From Candidatus Solirubrobacter pratensis (GTDB lineage: Bacteria; Actinomycetota; Thermoleophilia; Solirubrobacterales; Solirubrobacteraceae): DNA of 64,000 nt. The translations under genes were made by a program, and so were the position numbers. The notes beneath the pieces were generated by a model that was not told the origin of the DNA, made no database searches, and saw nothing but the letters and a program-made list of their open reading frames with translations. Every line of letters starts with the position of its first letter. Position 1 is the first letter of the stretch. Positions 44,347 through 52,737 of this stretch are shown here, one piece after another. The stretch lies in NCBI RefSeq assembly GCF_000425945.1, contig NZ_AUEK01000012.1, positions 170,445 to 234,444 of the forward strand. Reading direction: 5' to 3'.

Positions 44347-44819
44347 CGGCAGCGCCGCGATGAGCCAGACCATGTGCAGCGTCGCTGTCGCAAACGAGTC
44401 AAAACCGCTAGCGGACAGGACCGCCGCATAGCTCGAGAGACGACAGCCGGCGCGCGTGGTGCTTCAGGACGGAAGGACCTCGGCCTTGTCAACATTCGCT
44501 TGCTCGCGAGCGGCGGGGGTGCGGCTTTAAGAGTTGTGTGGCCGAACGATCCCGGAGAGGTGCCGTCGCGGTGTCGGCGGGAGGCGGCATCATCGTGGGT
44601 GTGTGCTGGCCCGGGCTGGATTGTGACGCTGCTGGGGGCGTTCTGGGGGGCGTTCGCCGCGTCAGGTCCAGTCTCTTGGGGTCGGTTCGTACCGGTCAGT
44701 CCTCTCCGGCCGCTTTGACCCCTTCACGGCGGCGACGGCGGGCGTAACGCCGCGTGTCCAGGACGGGCGTCGGGAACCCCGCGCGATCGCGGCTGTCGGC
44801 CGCGATCGCCCGGTAGGCC
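44347..44819 (+). other. Gene-free convergent gap
   Basis: About 470 bp between convergent genes. It contains an exact box A (listed separately). The remainder, including a G-rich patch at 44615-44660, shows no convincing gene, RNA or terminator. Confidence 0.4.
44456..44473 (+). repeat. Box A of dispersed repeat (exact)
   Basis: GTGGTGCTTCAGGACGGA, identical over 18 bases to 21426-21443. Both copies are preceded by CGCG-rich sequence and followed by AG. No box B within 60 bp. Confidence 0.6.
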
Positions 44820-45617
44820 CTAGGAGAGCGTGGGGAAGTTCGTGACGGGGAACGTCTCGATCTCGGGGGAGCGCTGCTGGAACAGCACGCCGCCGTCGAC
44901 GACCACGAAGCTGCCGGTCACGTAAGCGGCATCGTCGGAGGCGAGGAAGACGGCCGGGCCGGCGAGATCTTCCGACTTGCCGGCGCGCTGGAGCGGGACA
45001 GTCGCCGCGGTCTTGCCGAGCGCCTCTGGAGGCGCGTCGTCGGGCGCGATCAGGCCGGGGACGAGGCCGACGACGCGGATGTTGTACGGCGCGAGGTCGA
45101 GCGCGAGGGCGCGGGTCAGCGCCTCGATGCCGCCCTTGGAGGCGTCGTAGGCCGTCATGCCGCGATGGGCGCGGGTGGCGCCGCCTGAGGAGGTGGTGAT
45201 GATCACGCCGCCGCCGTTGCGCGCCATGTGATGCGCGGCCGCGACGGAGCACATGTAGTGGCCGCGGAGATTCGCGGCGATCACGCTGTCGAAGAACTCG
45301 ACGTCGGCCTCGAGCACGTGCTTGACGGCGTCGCGGACCTTGCCCGCGTTGCAGACCATCACGTTAATCGCGCCGAAGGCATCCAGGGTGGCTTGGATGA
45401 GGGCGTCGACCTGGTCCTTTCGGGAGACGTCGGTCGTGACGGCGATCGCCTCGCCGCCGTGGGCCTTGATCCGTTCGGCGACCGCGTTCGCGTTGTCGCC
45501 GTCGATGTCGGTGACGACGACCTTGGCGCCTTCCTGGGCGTAGCGGGTCGCGATCGCGGCGCCGATTCCGCGTCCCGAGCCCGTCACGACCGCGACCTTG
45601 CCGGCCAGCTTGCTCAT
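44820..45617 (-). CDS. Short-chain dehydrogenase/reductase
   Basis: A 265-residue classical SDR. The NAD(P)-binding motif is GSGRGIG (residues 13-19), with VVVTDIDGD (the acidic residue after strand 2 favours NAD). NAG lies near residue 90, the catalytic Ser in TTSSGG, YDASK as the active-site Tyr-Lys, and the closing GSFVVVDGG. It would oxidise or reduce an alcohol/ketone. It overlaps hyuB by ATGA as the last gene of a minus-strand operon hyuA-hyuB-SDR, implying it processes a product or precursor of the hydantoinase-type step. Confidence 0.88.
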   Translation of the reverse strand: MSKLAGKVAVVTGSGRGIGAAIATRYAQEGAKVVVTDIDGDNANAVAERIKAHGGEAIAVTTDVSRKDQVDALIQATLDAFGAINVMVCNAGKVRDAVKHVLEADVEFFDSVIAANLRGHYMCSVAAAHHMARNGGGVIITTSSGGATRAHRGMTAYDASKGGIEALTRALALDLAPYNIRVVGLVPGLIAPDDAPPEALGKTAATVPLQRAGKSEDLAGPAVFLASDDAAYVTGSFVVVDGGVLFQQRSPEIETFPVTNFPTLS

Positions 45618-47287
45618 GCTTCCTCCTGGATGTCGAAGTCCTCGGGCAGCAGCACGCGGCCCTGTCGCTGTTGCCGGATGCGCACGCCGTAGAGTCGTTC
45701 GGCGGCCTCGATGCTCACGTAGCCGTCGACGACGTCACGCAGAACGGCCTTGTGGTCGCGTTCGCGCGGGTCGCCCACGCCGCCGCCGCCGGGCAGGGCG
45801 AGGCGAACCTCTGCTGTCGGAGCAAGGCTGGTGAGGCGCTTCGTCGGGATCGGCCGACCGTCGACGGTGACCTCGCCGACAGCGCCTTCATGGCCGCCGT
45901 CGGTGCCCGGAGCCGGGACCGTCGTGCGGTCGGCGAGCGCGGACACGCGCCACTCCGGCTCGCCGTCGCGCAGCGTCATCACCGACGTCTGGCCGAGCCC
46001 GCCACGCCAGCGCCCGGCGCCGCCGGAGTCCATCCGCAGCGACCGTTCCCGCTGCACCAGCGGCGCCGACAGCTCGAGCACCTCGGTCGGCACCGATGCC
46101 ACCGCCGACGGAAAGCCCGTCGCATTGCGGCCGTCGCGACCATGCCAAGCACCGGATCCGCCGGACTGAAACAGCGTCAGGTTCAGTGGGCTCCACACGC
46201 TGATCCACACGGCATCGGCGCTGCCCGCGGGGTGACGCTCGAGCACCGGCGTCAAGGCGGCGAGCACGAGCCCAGGGACGAAGTGGCCGACGACGTGCCG
46301 CGACGCGACCGGCGCCGGCGGGCGGCAGTTGAGGATGCTGCCCTCCGGGACCGTCACGTGCACCGGCGTGAACGAGCCGTCGTTGTGCGGGACAGCGGGC
46401 GCGACCGCCGCCTTCAGCGCAAAGGACGCGTACGCGTGCGTGTAGTTGAGGACGACATTGATGCCGTGCTCGCTCTGCGGCGAGGAGCCCGCGAAGTCGA
46501 GCGTGATCTCGTCGCCGTCGATGATCGCGGCGAGCCGCAGCTCGATCCGCTCGCCGTGGCCGTCGCTGTAGCCGACCGCCTCATACCGACCGTCGGGCAG
46601 CGCCGCGATCGCCGCGCGCATGGCCGTCTCCGAGCGGCGGCGGATCTCAGCGCCGACCTCCTCGAGGTCCTCGAGCTTCAGGTCGTCGACGCAGCGCAGC
46701 AGGCTGCGGGCGCCGACGTCGTTCGCCGCGGCCTGCGCGTAGAGATCTCCAACGGTCTCACGCGGTGTGCGGACGTTGGCGCGGATGACAGCCAGCAGGT
46801 CCTCGTTCATCTCGCCGCGGCGGGCGAGCTTCATGATCGGCAGCCGTAGGCCTTCCTCGTAGACGTCGCTCGCTTCGGCGGAGAGCAGGCGGCCGCCGAT
46901 GTCGGGCGCGTGGCAGGTCGACGCGAACAGGCCGATCATGCGCTCGCCGCGGAAGACCGGCGTGACGACGGTGAGGTCGTTGATCTGGCCGGCGGTCATC
47001 CACGGGTCGTTGGTGACCAGGACGTCGCCGGGCTGCAGCGTCTCGGGCGGATACGCGTCGACGATGTACTTCAGGCCCGTGGCCATCGCGTTGATGTGGC
47101 CCGGAGTGCCGCTGTGCGACTGGCCGAGCATCCGGCCCTCGCGGTCGAACACACCACACGCCAAGTCCTCCGACTCGCGGACGATCGTGGAGAACGCGGT
47201 GCGGACGAGCGTCGCCTGCTGCTCATCGAGAATCGAGGCCAGCCGGCCGGCGGCGATCCCCACAGTCACCGGGTCGAGCGTCATCAC
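45614..47287 (-). CDS. hyuB: Hydantoinase B / oxoprolinase-family subunit (second copy)
   Basis: A 557-residue HyuB. Segments TLDPVTVGIAAGRLASILDEQQATLVRTAFS, GDVLVTNDPWMTAGQINDL and FASTCHAPDIGG mark the N-terminal half. The central DFAGSSPQSEHGINV and the late SGGAGRWRGGLGQ and LPGGGGVGDPRERD are characteristic. It is shorter than the first copy, lacking the C-terminal extension, and so resembles N-methylhydantoinase/HyuB proper. It overlaps hyuA by 4 bp upstream and the SDR by 4 bp downstream, so all three are likely co-translated. Confidence 0.88.
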   Translation of the reverse strand: MMTLDPVTVGIAAGRLASILDEQQATLVRTAFSTIVRESEDLACGVFDREGRMLGQSHSGTPGHINAMATGLKYIVDAYPPETLQPGDVLVTNDPWMTAGQINDLTVVTPVFRGERMIGLFASTCHAPDIGGRLLSAEASDVYEEGLRLPIMKLARRGEMNEDLLAVIRANVRTPRETVGDLYAQAAANDVGARSLLRCVDDLKLEDLEEVGAEIRRRSETAMRAAIAALPDGRYEAVGYSDGHGERIELRLAAIIDGDEITLDFAGSSPQSEHGINVVLNYTHAYASFALKAAVAPAVPHNDGSFTPVHVTVPEGSILNCRPPAPVASRHVVGHFVPGLVLAALTPVLERHPAGSADAVWISVWSPLNLTLFQSGGSGAWHGRDGRNATGFPSAVASVPTEVLELSAPLVQRERSLRMDSGGAGRWRGGLGQTSVMTLRDGEPEWRVSALADRTTVPAPGTDGGHEGAVGEVTVDGRPIPTKRLTSLAPTAEVRLALPGGGGVGDPRERDHKAVLRDVVDGYVSIEAAERLYGVRIRQQRQGRVLLPEDFDIQEEA

Positions 47288-49320
47288 GTCACCTCCACGA
47301 CCAGGCTGCCGTCCGTCGCCACGCGGGCCGACGCGCCTGGTCCGACGACGGTCGTCGACTCGCGCTCCTCCACGATCGCCGGGCCCTCGACCTGCGTGTC
47401 CGGCCCCATCCGATACCGGTCGTAGATCGGCGTCTCCACGTAGCCGCCGCCGAAATAGACGCTGCGCGTGCCCTTCCTCGCGTTTCCGCCTCGTGTCGAA
47501 TCCGCAACGAGGAGCAGCTCTGGATCCGGCCCCCGAGTCATGACTCGCCAGCTGATCGCCTCGATCGGAACGTCAGGACCTGTGCGCCCATGCGCCCGCA
47601 CGTAGGCCGCCTCAAAGGCCTGCTTGAGATCCTCGCCCGGCTTCACGGGGACCGTCACCTCGAAGCCCTGGCCGACATAGCGCATGTCGATCGAGCGCTC
47701 ATGCGTGATCTGCGACTCGCCGACCCCCGACAGAGCGAGGACCTGAGCGCCCTGCCGCTCGAGTTCGACGAAGAGCGGCTCCGCGCGCGAGAGGGTCTCT
47801 CCGTCGACCGGCTCGAGCCGGCTACGCACAGAGTCCGTGGCCAGCGGGGCGGCGAGTACGCCGATGCTGCTCATCACGCCGGCCGCGGCCGGCACGATGA
47901 CGGTCGTCGTACCGAGCGCCGCGCCGACGCCGAACGCGTGCACCGGCCCGGCCCCGCCGAACGCGAACAGCGGGAGCCCGGTCGCGTCGTGACCGCGCTC
48001 GGCCGCGTGCACGCGCGCGGCGCTCGCCATGTCCTCGTTGACGAGCCGGTGGATGCCCCACGCCGCCTCCTCCACGGTCAGGCCCAGCGGCTCGGCGATG
48101 TGCTCGGAGATCGCGGTGCGCGCCGCGTCGACGTCGAGCGTCATCTCGCCACCGAGAAAGAACCCGGGGTCGAGGTAACCGAGGACCAGGTCGGCGTCCG
48201 TGACCGTCGGCCGTGTGCCACCACCGCCGTAGCAGGCCGGGCCCGGATCGGCGCCCGCCGACTCGGGCCCGCAGGCCAGCAGCCCGAGTGCGTCCACCCC
48301 CGCCAACGAGCCACCGCCGACGCCGATCTCGATCATGTCGATCGTCGGCGTCTTGATCGGCAGGCCTGACCCGCGCGTGAAGCGATCCGTACGGGCCGCC
48401 TCGAACTCGTGCGTGACGAGTGGCCGCCCGTCCTCGATCAGGCACAGCTTCGCCGTCGTCCCGCCCATGTCGAACGACATCAGGTCCTTGAAGCCGTTCA
48501 GGCCGGCGAAGCGGGCGGCCGCGAGCGCGCCGGCGGCCGGGCCGGACTCGAGCATGCGGATCGGCCGCTCCGCGGCGTCCCGCGCGATGGCAATGCCGCC
48601 GTTGGAGAGCATCACGCGTAGACGGCCGCCCGCGCCGAGCCCCGCGAGGCGATCCTCGAGATCGGCGAGATAGCGCACCACGCGGTCCTGGACGTAGACG
48701 CTTGCCGCTGTCGTCTGCGTTCGCTCGTACTCGCGGATCTCGGGCGCGACGTCGCTCGACAGTGCGACACGCAGGCCCGGCGCCGCGTGCTCCACGGCAG
48801 CGCGCGCGGCCCGCTCGTTGGCGGGGTTCGCGAAGCTGTGCAGAAAGCAGACGGCGATCGCCTCGATCCCGCGCTCGGCCAGCTCGCGCGCCAGCGCCTC
48901 GACCTCCTGGGAGTCGAGCGGCTGCTCGATCGTCCCGTCGGCCAGGGTGCGCTCGCGCACGTCAAAGCGCAGATGACGCGGCACGAGTGGCTCCGGCCGC
49001 CACACGTCGAGCCGATAGATGTCAGGCCGCCGTTCCCGTGCGAGCTCCATCACGTCGCGGAAGCCGGCCGTCGCCAGCAGCGCGACCTTCGCGCCCTTGC
49101 GCTCGATCAGCGCGTTGGTGACGAGCGTGGTCGCGTGCACCACCTGGGTCAGATCGTCGCCGCCGAAACGCTGGCGCTCGAGCGCGTCGCGCAGAACCGT
49201 CTCGACGCTGTCCGCCGGCGCGGACGGCGTGCCGAGCGCCTTGCCGATCGCCACGATCCCGTCCGGCCCGGCGATGCACAGGTCCGTGAACGTCCCGCCG
49301 ATGTCTACGCCGGCCCTCAC
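47284..49320 (-). CDS. hyuA: Hydantoinase A / N-methylhydantoinase-like ATPase subunit (second copy)
   Basis: A 678-residue subunit with VRAGVDIGGTFTDLCI at the very start (phosphate-1 loop), HATTLVTNALIERKG, the middle LMSFDMGGTTAKLCLI (phosphate-2), GVGGGSLAGVD and FAFGGAGPVHAFGVG. It would supply ATP-driven opening of a cyclic amide with HyuB. A GTG start at 49320 is chosen because it places the DIGGT loop at the normal distance; the ORF to 49590 adds 90 unrelated residues into the divergent promoter. First gene of the minus-strand operon, divergent from an FAD oxidoreductase and a GntR regulator. Confidence 0.88.
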   Translation of the reverse strand: MRAGVDIGGTFTDLCIAGPDGIVAIGKALGTPSAPADSVETVLRDALERQRFGGDDLTQVVHATTLVTNALIERKGAKVALLATAGFRDVMELARERRPDIYRLDVWRPEPLVPRHLRFDVRERTLADGTIEQPLDSQEVEALARELAERGIEAIAVCFLHSFANPANERAARAAVEHAAPGLRVALSSDVAPEIREYERTQTTAASVYVQDRVVRYLADLEDRLAGLGAGGRLRVMLSNGGIAIARDAAERPIRMLESGPAAGALAAARFAGLNGFKDLMSFDMGGTTAKLCLIEDGRPLVTHEFEAARTDRFTRGSGLPIKTPTIDMIEIGVGGGSLAGVDALGLLACGPESAGADPGPACYGGGGTRPTVTDADLVLGYLDPGFFLGGEMTLDVDAARTAISEHIAEPLGLTVEEAAWGIHRLVNEDMASAARVHAAERGHDATGLPLFAFGGAGPVHAFGVGAALGTTTVIVPAAAGVMSSIGVLAAPLATDSVRSRLEPVDGETLSRAEPLFVELERQGAQVLALSGVGESQITHERSIDMRYVGQGFEVTVPVKPGEDLKQAFEAAYVRAHGRTGPDVPIEAISWRVMTRGPDPELLLVADSTRGGNARKGTRSVYFGGGYVETPIYDRYRMGPDTQVEGPAIVEERESTTVVGPGASARVATDGSLVVEVT

Positions 49321-49416
49321 AGCGCCTGGTCCAGATCGCCCCACAGATCCTCCACGCGCGCGGCGCGTCGGGCGTGGATCGCGACGGTTTCCGACCGGAG
49401 CTCTGGCATGCGGCGG

Positions 49417-49445
49417 ACGATACAGATATTGCAGACAATCTACAA
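49417..49445 (-). promoter_or_regulatory. Candidate hyuA promoter with overlapping palindromic operator
   Basis: On the minus strand TTGTAG (49445-49440) and TATCGT (49422-49417) are separated by 17 bp. Between them, ATTGCAGACAAT (49428-49439) is an inverted repeat with arms ATTG/CAAT. This AT-rich island is the only one in the 144 bp divergent gap and is 26 bp from the FAD gene start. It is a natural site for the GntR-family regulator encoded two genes away. Confidence 0.4.
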
Positions 49446-49464
49446 AATCGCTAGGCTCGGCGGC

Positions 49465-50622
49465 ATGCCCCGCCTTCCGCTGCCCTCGGGTGCAGACGTC
49501 GTGATCATCGGAGGCGGCGTCGTCGGCGCGAGCGCCGCGTTCCATCTCGCCGAGGCCGGTGCAGACGTTGTCCTGCTCGAGCGCGACCAACTCGCGAGCG
49601 GCTCCACTTCCAAAGCGGCGGGCGGTCTACGCGCGCAGTTCTCGGACTCGCTCAACATCGAGCTCGGTAAGCGCAGCCTGGAGGCCTACAAGCGCTTCGC
49701 GGAGCGGCCCGGGTGGGAGATCGACTACGAGGAGATCGGCTACCTCTTCGTGCTCACCACCGAGGCGGAGCTCGATGTCTTCCGGCGCAGTGTCGCGCTG
49801 CAGAACCAGCTCGGGGTGCCATCACGGATCGTCACTCCCGAAGAAGCGCTCAAGCTCTGCCCACTGCTCGCGGGCGACGACATCCTCGCCGCGAGCTACT
49901 GCCCTACCGACGCGCACGCCACGCCCGAATCCGTCGTCCAGGGCTACGCATACGGCGCACGACAGCACGGCGCACACATCGCTGTGTCGACCCGGGCTGA
50001 CGGGATCGACGTCGTCGATGGCGTCATCACCGGCGTGCGTACCCCTCGCGGGACCGTCGCCACCGGCACGGTCATCAGCGCGGCCGGCGCATGGTCCCGG
50101 GCATGCGGGGAGATGGCGGGCGTGCGACTCGATGTCACCCCGATGCGCCGTCAGGTGCTGTTCACCGCACCGATGGGCGACCTGCCGGCCAAGCTGCCGC
50201 TGACGATCGACTTCACGAGCGGCTTCTACTTCCACCGCGAAGGCCGCGGATTGCTGATGAGCGTGAGCGACCCGGACGAGCAGCCAGGCTTCTCAACCGA
50301 GACGACCGATGACTGGATCCCCCGCCTGCTCGAGGTCGCCGAGCACCGGGCGCCGCGAATTGCCTCGGCGCCGATCCAGGGCGGCTGGGCCGGCCTGTAC
50401 GACATGAGCCCCGACGGCAACGCGATGATCGGCGAGTTCGAGCAGATCTCGCGCTTCCTCTACGCCACCGGATTCTCCGGCCACGGCTTCCTTCAGGGAC
50501 CCGCAACTGGCGAGATACTGCGCGACCTCGTGCTTGGCCGCGAGCTATTCGTCGACGTCACACCAATGAGCGCCGAGCGCTTCGACAGCGGAGCACTGGC
50601 ACCCGAGTTCAATGTCGTCTGA
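49465..50622 (+). CDS. FAD-dependent amine/amino-acid oxidoreductase (DAO family, sarcosine oxidase-like)
   Basis: A 385-residue flavoprotein of the DAO family. ADVVIIGGGVVGASAAFHLAEAGADVVLLERD forms the dinucleotide fold, followed by SGSTSKAAGGLRAQFSD, the signature of sarcosine oxidase beta/glycine oxidase-like members. FYFHREGRGLLMSV and the C-terminal GWAGLYDMSPDGNAMIG plus YATGFSGHGFLQGPATG complete it. It would oxidise a secondary amine such as an N-methyl amino acid, giving aldehyde or ketoacid and reduced flavin. The short ATG is chosen because the longer ORF is a shadow of hyuA. It overlaps gntR by 11 bp and is divergent from hyuA-hyuB-SDR. Confidence 0.88.
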   Translation: MPRLPLPSGADVVIIGGGVVGASAAFHLAEAGADVVLLERDQLASGSTSKAAGGLRAQFSDSLNIELGKRSLEAYKRFAERPGWEIDYEEIGYLFVLTTEAELDVFRRSVALQNQLGVPSRIVTPEEALKLCPLLAGDDILAASYCPTDAHATPESVVQGYAYGARQHGAHIAVSTRADGIDVVDGVITGVRTPRGTVATGTVISAAGAWSRACGEMAGVRLDVTPMRRQVLFTAPMGDLPAKLPLTIDFTSGFYFHREGRGLLMSVSDPDEQPGFSTETTDDWIPRLLEVAEHRAPRIASAPIQGGWAGLYDMSPDGNAMIGEFEQISRFLYATGFSGHGFLQGPATGEILRDLVLGRELFVDVTPMSAERFDSGALAPEFNVV

Positions 50623-51343
50623 ACCACGCCCTCGCGGACCCGCGCCGTCCAACGTCGACCTCGCCGTCGAGGGCATCCGCGACGCAATCGTCTCCGGCCG
50701 CCTTCGTCCCGGCGAGCGCATCAAAGAGATCCCGCTGGCCGAGGGCCTCGGCTTCTCGCGCGCGCCGGTACGCGACGCACTCCGGCTGCTCGAGCGTGAC
50801 GGGCTCGTCATGCTCGTCCCCAACCGTGGTGCCATCGTCCCCGAACTGCGCGCCGTCGACGTGCTTGAGGTCTACGCGCTGCGGGCCTCGCTCGGCACAC
50901 TCGCGCTGCATAAGCTCATGCTCGAGCCGGAACCGCTGGCGCTCGGCCCGCTCGAACGCGAATTGACGCGGCTCGTCCGCGCGGGCGAACGGCAGCGCGC
51001 TGACGATGCGATCGAGGCCGACCTGGCCTACCAAGCAGCGGTCATCGCCGCCGCCGGTCTGCCGCGCGTGGCGGGCGAGTTCGGGCGCCTCACCTGGCAG
51101 GTACGCATGTTCCTCGGCGCGCTCAACATCGGCCTACTGGATTCCCTGCCGCGCGTGGTCGGCGAGGTCCAGGCGCTGCATGAGGCGATCGCCGCCCACG
51201 ATGCCGAGGCGGCAGGCCGGCTCTGGCAGGAAAAGTTCGAGCGCTGGATCGCCGACCTCATCGGCCGGCTCGACGAGGAGTTCGACCACGAGCTATGGCT
51301 TGCGCTCACTCGCGGCGCCGGCGAACTCGCGCGGCGCGACTGA
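50612..51343 (+). CDS. GntR-family regulator (FadR/FCD type)
   Basis: A 243-residue regulator. The winged helix-turn-helix is VEGIRDAIVSGRLRPGERIKEIPLAEGLGFSRAPVRDALRLLERDGLV followed by MLVPNRGAIVPEL. The all-helical FCD effector domain (about 90-235) has the usual Asp and His metal/effector residues less obviously (EADLAYQAAVIAAAG, EVQALHEAIAAHD). It overlaps the FAD gene by 11 bp, so they form one operon. Likely a repressor of both divergent operons, released by the pathway substrate. Confidence 0.87.
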   Translation: MSSEPRPRGPAPSNVDLAVEGIRDAIVSGRLRPGERIKEIPLAEGLGFSRAPVRDALRLLERDGLVMLVPNRGAIVPELRAVDVLEVYALRASLGTLALHKLMLEPEPLALGPLERELTRLVRAGERQRADDAIEADLAYQAAVIAAAGLPRVAGEFGRLTWQVRMFLGALNIGLLDSLPRVVGEVQALHEAIAAHDAEAAGRLWQEKFERWIADLIGRLDEEFDHELWLALTRGAGELARRD

Positions 51344-51374
51344 CATAGAACCTCGTCCGCCTCCCTCGATACAC

Positions 51375-51459
51375 GTGGTGCATTAGGACGGTTGGGTCAC
51401 GCGGACTCGGGCATCGCGGACCCGACGCTCGTCACTCCGTTCAGGCGATTGCGCAAGCG
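51375..51459 (+). repeat. Dispersed intergenic repeat, full copy
   Basis: Box A GTGGTGCATTAGGACGG (51375-51391), the shared internal word TTGGGTCACGC, and box B TCCGTTCAGGCGATTGCGCA (51436-51455, continuing AGCG). Same architecture and length as the copy at 41005-41085. Confidence 0.65.
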
Positions 51460-51521
51460 GAGACCGTGAGCGGCAGCGAGGCTGGGTCGGAGCGTCGACC
51501 TGTGCCTATGCAAGACGCCGG
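51457..51521 (+). repeat. Direct repeat copy 1 (65 bp)
   Basis: Begins GCGGAGACCGTGAG and ends GCAAGACGCCGG, with GCGAGGCTGGGTCGGAGCGT in the middle. The second copy at 57018-57088 differs by a few substitutions and two small insertions. Function unknown; it abuts box B of the dispersed repeat here. Confidence 0.7.
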
Positions 51522-51739
51522 GACAGGACCGGCTGGCGGCGCTGCTGCTCCTCGTCCGAGGCAGCGGCGACATCGGCCACTACGCCAGCTCCTGCTCCCC
51601 CGGGCGAAAGCAGGCGCCGCGTCCTGGTTCTGGCGACGAGCAGAGAACTCGTCCGCTGCCGGGAGACACCTGCATTGCCCCGGGTGCGGTGCATCTCGGC
51701 GACGGCGGGCCCGCGCTCACGTGCTGGGCCGCTCGGAGG

Positions 51740-51761
51740 TGTCACAGCCGAGGCTGCCGTC
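51740..51761 (+). promoter_or_regulatory. Candidate ECF41-type promoter (TGTCACA ... CGTC)
   Basis: TGTCACA at 51740-51746 and CGTC at 51758-51761, about 40 bp before the epimerase start. ECF41-group sigma factors are known to read TGTCACA/CGTC and to control themselves with their neighbour. The observed gap of 11 bases should be checked against the group consensus. Confidence 0.4.
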
Positions 51762-51804
51762 TTGTCTTGAGGGGTGTAGGTGATCCTCGGTCAAGGAGTT
51801 GATG

Positions 51805-52737
51805 ATGAAGGTGTTTGTGGCTGGTGCGACGGGAGCGATCGGCAAGCAGCTGGTGCCGCGTTTGGTTGCGGCGGGTCATGAGGTTCATGGTATGACGCGG
51901 AGCGCGTCGAAGCGGGCGATGCTCGAGGCGGCGGGCGCGGTGCCGGTGGTTGCGGACGCGCTCGATGCCGATCAGGTCGCCGAGGCGGTGGCGAGGGCGC
52001 GGCCGAACGTGATCGTCCATCAGCTGACCGCGATTCCCGCCGAGTTGGACATGCGCAATCTCGATCGTGAGTTCGCTCTGACCAACCGCTTGCGGACCGA
52101 GGGCACCGATCACCTGCTCTCGGCCGGGCAGGCGGTGGGGGTGCGGCGATTCGTCGCGCAGAGCAACATCGCGGTCTACGCGCGCACCGGCGGCGCTGTC
52201 AAGAGCGAAGATGACGCGTTGGACCAGTCGCCGGCGCGCGAGATGCGCCGGGGACTCGAGGCGATCCGTCACCTCGAGGATGCCGTCCTCGGTGCGCGGT
52301 GGACGGAGGGGATCGTGCTGCGCTATGGCTGGTTCTACGGTCCGGGCACCTCGATGGCGCCGGGCCAGGAGTCCTACGAGTTGGTCCGCCGCCGCAAGTT
52401 CCCGCTGGTCGGCGACGGTGGCGGCGTGTGGTCGTTCATCCATGTCGACGATGCCGCGGAGGCGACGGTGGCGGCGGTCGAGCACGGCGGCCGCGGGATC
52501 TACAACGTTGTCGACGACGACCCCGCGGCCGTCGCGGAGTGGCTGCCGGCGTTGGCTGTGCAGCTCGGCGCGAAGAAGCCGATGCGCGTACCGCGATTCA
52601 TCGGGCGGCTGTTCGCGGGTGAGTGGGGCGCGGTGATGATGACCCAGATCCGCGGCGCCTCGAACGCCAAGGCCAAGCGCGAGCTGGCGTGGCGCCCGGG
52701 GCACCCGAGCTGGCGGCAGGGGATCTTGGTGGCATGA
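51805..52737 (+). CDS. NAD-dependent epimerase/dehydratase-family oxidoreductase
   Basis: A 310-residue extended SDR. It begins MKVFVAGATGAIGKQLVPRLVAAGHEVHGMTRS (GxxGxxG nucleotide loop). It includes FVAQSNIAVY (active-site region; the classical YxxxK is not clear) and LRYGWFYGPGT, VDDAAEATVAA and YNVVDDDPAAVAEWLP typical of NAD-dependent epimerase-like proteins. The third possible start (51805) is preferred because AAGGAG ends six bases before it. It overlaps the downstream sigma-factor gene by ATGA. Oxidoreductases and epimerases are among the known partners of ECF41 sigma factors. Confidence 0.85.
   Translation: MKVFVAGATGAIGKQLVPRLVAAGHEVHGMTRSASKRAMLEAAGAVPVVADALDADQVAEAVARARPNVIVHQLTAIPAELDMRNLDREFALTNRLRTEGTDHLLSAGQAVGVRRFVAQSNIAVYARTGGAVKSEDDALDQSPAREMRRGLEAIRHLEDAVLGARWTEGIVLRYGWFYGPGTSMAPGQESYELVRRRKFPLVGDGGGVWSFIHVDDAAEATVAAVEHGGRGIYNVVDDDPAAVAEWLPALAVQLGAKKPMRVPRFIGRLFAGEWGAVMMTQIRGASNAKAKRELAWRPGHPSWRQGILVA

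Larger units (their letters stand above)
51344..51798 (+). other. Gene-free stretch with repeat elements
   Basis: About 455 bp between the GntR gene and the epimerase. It holds a full dispersed repeat (51375-51459), a 65 bp direct repeat copy (51457-51521), another GGGCGAAAGCAGGCGCCGCG word near 51600 and the promoter candidate at 51740. No coding frame is convincing. Confidence 0.5.

Noticed and set aside
44640..44740. Possible RNA gene around GGTCGGTTCGTACCGGTCAG
   Set aside because: The short palindrome GGTTCGTACC does not extend to a cloverleaf or any known small RNA pattern.
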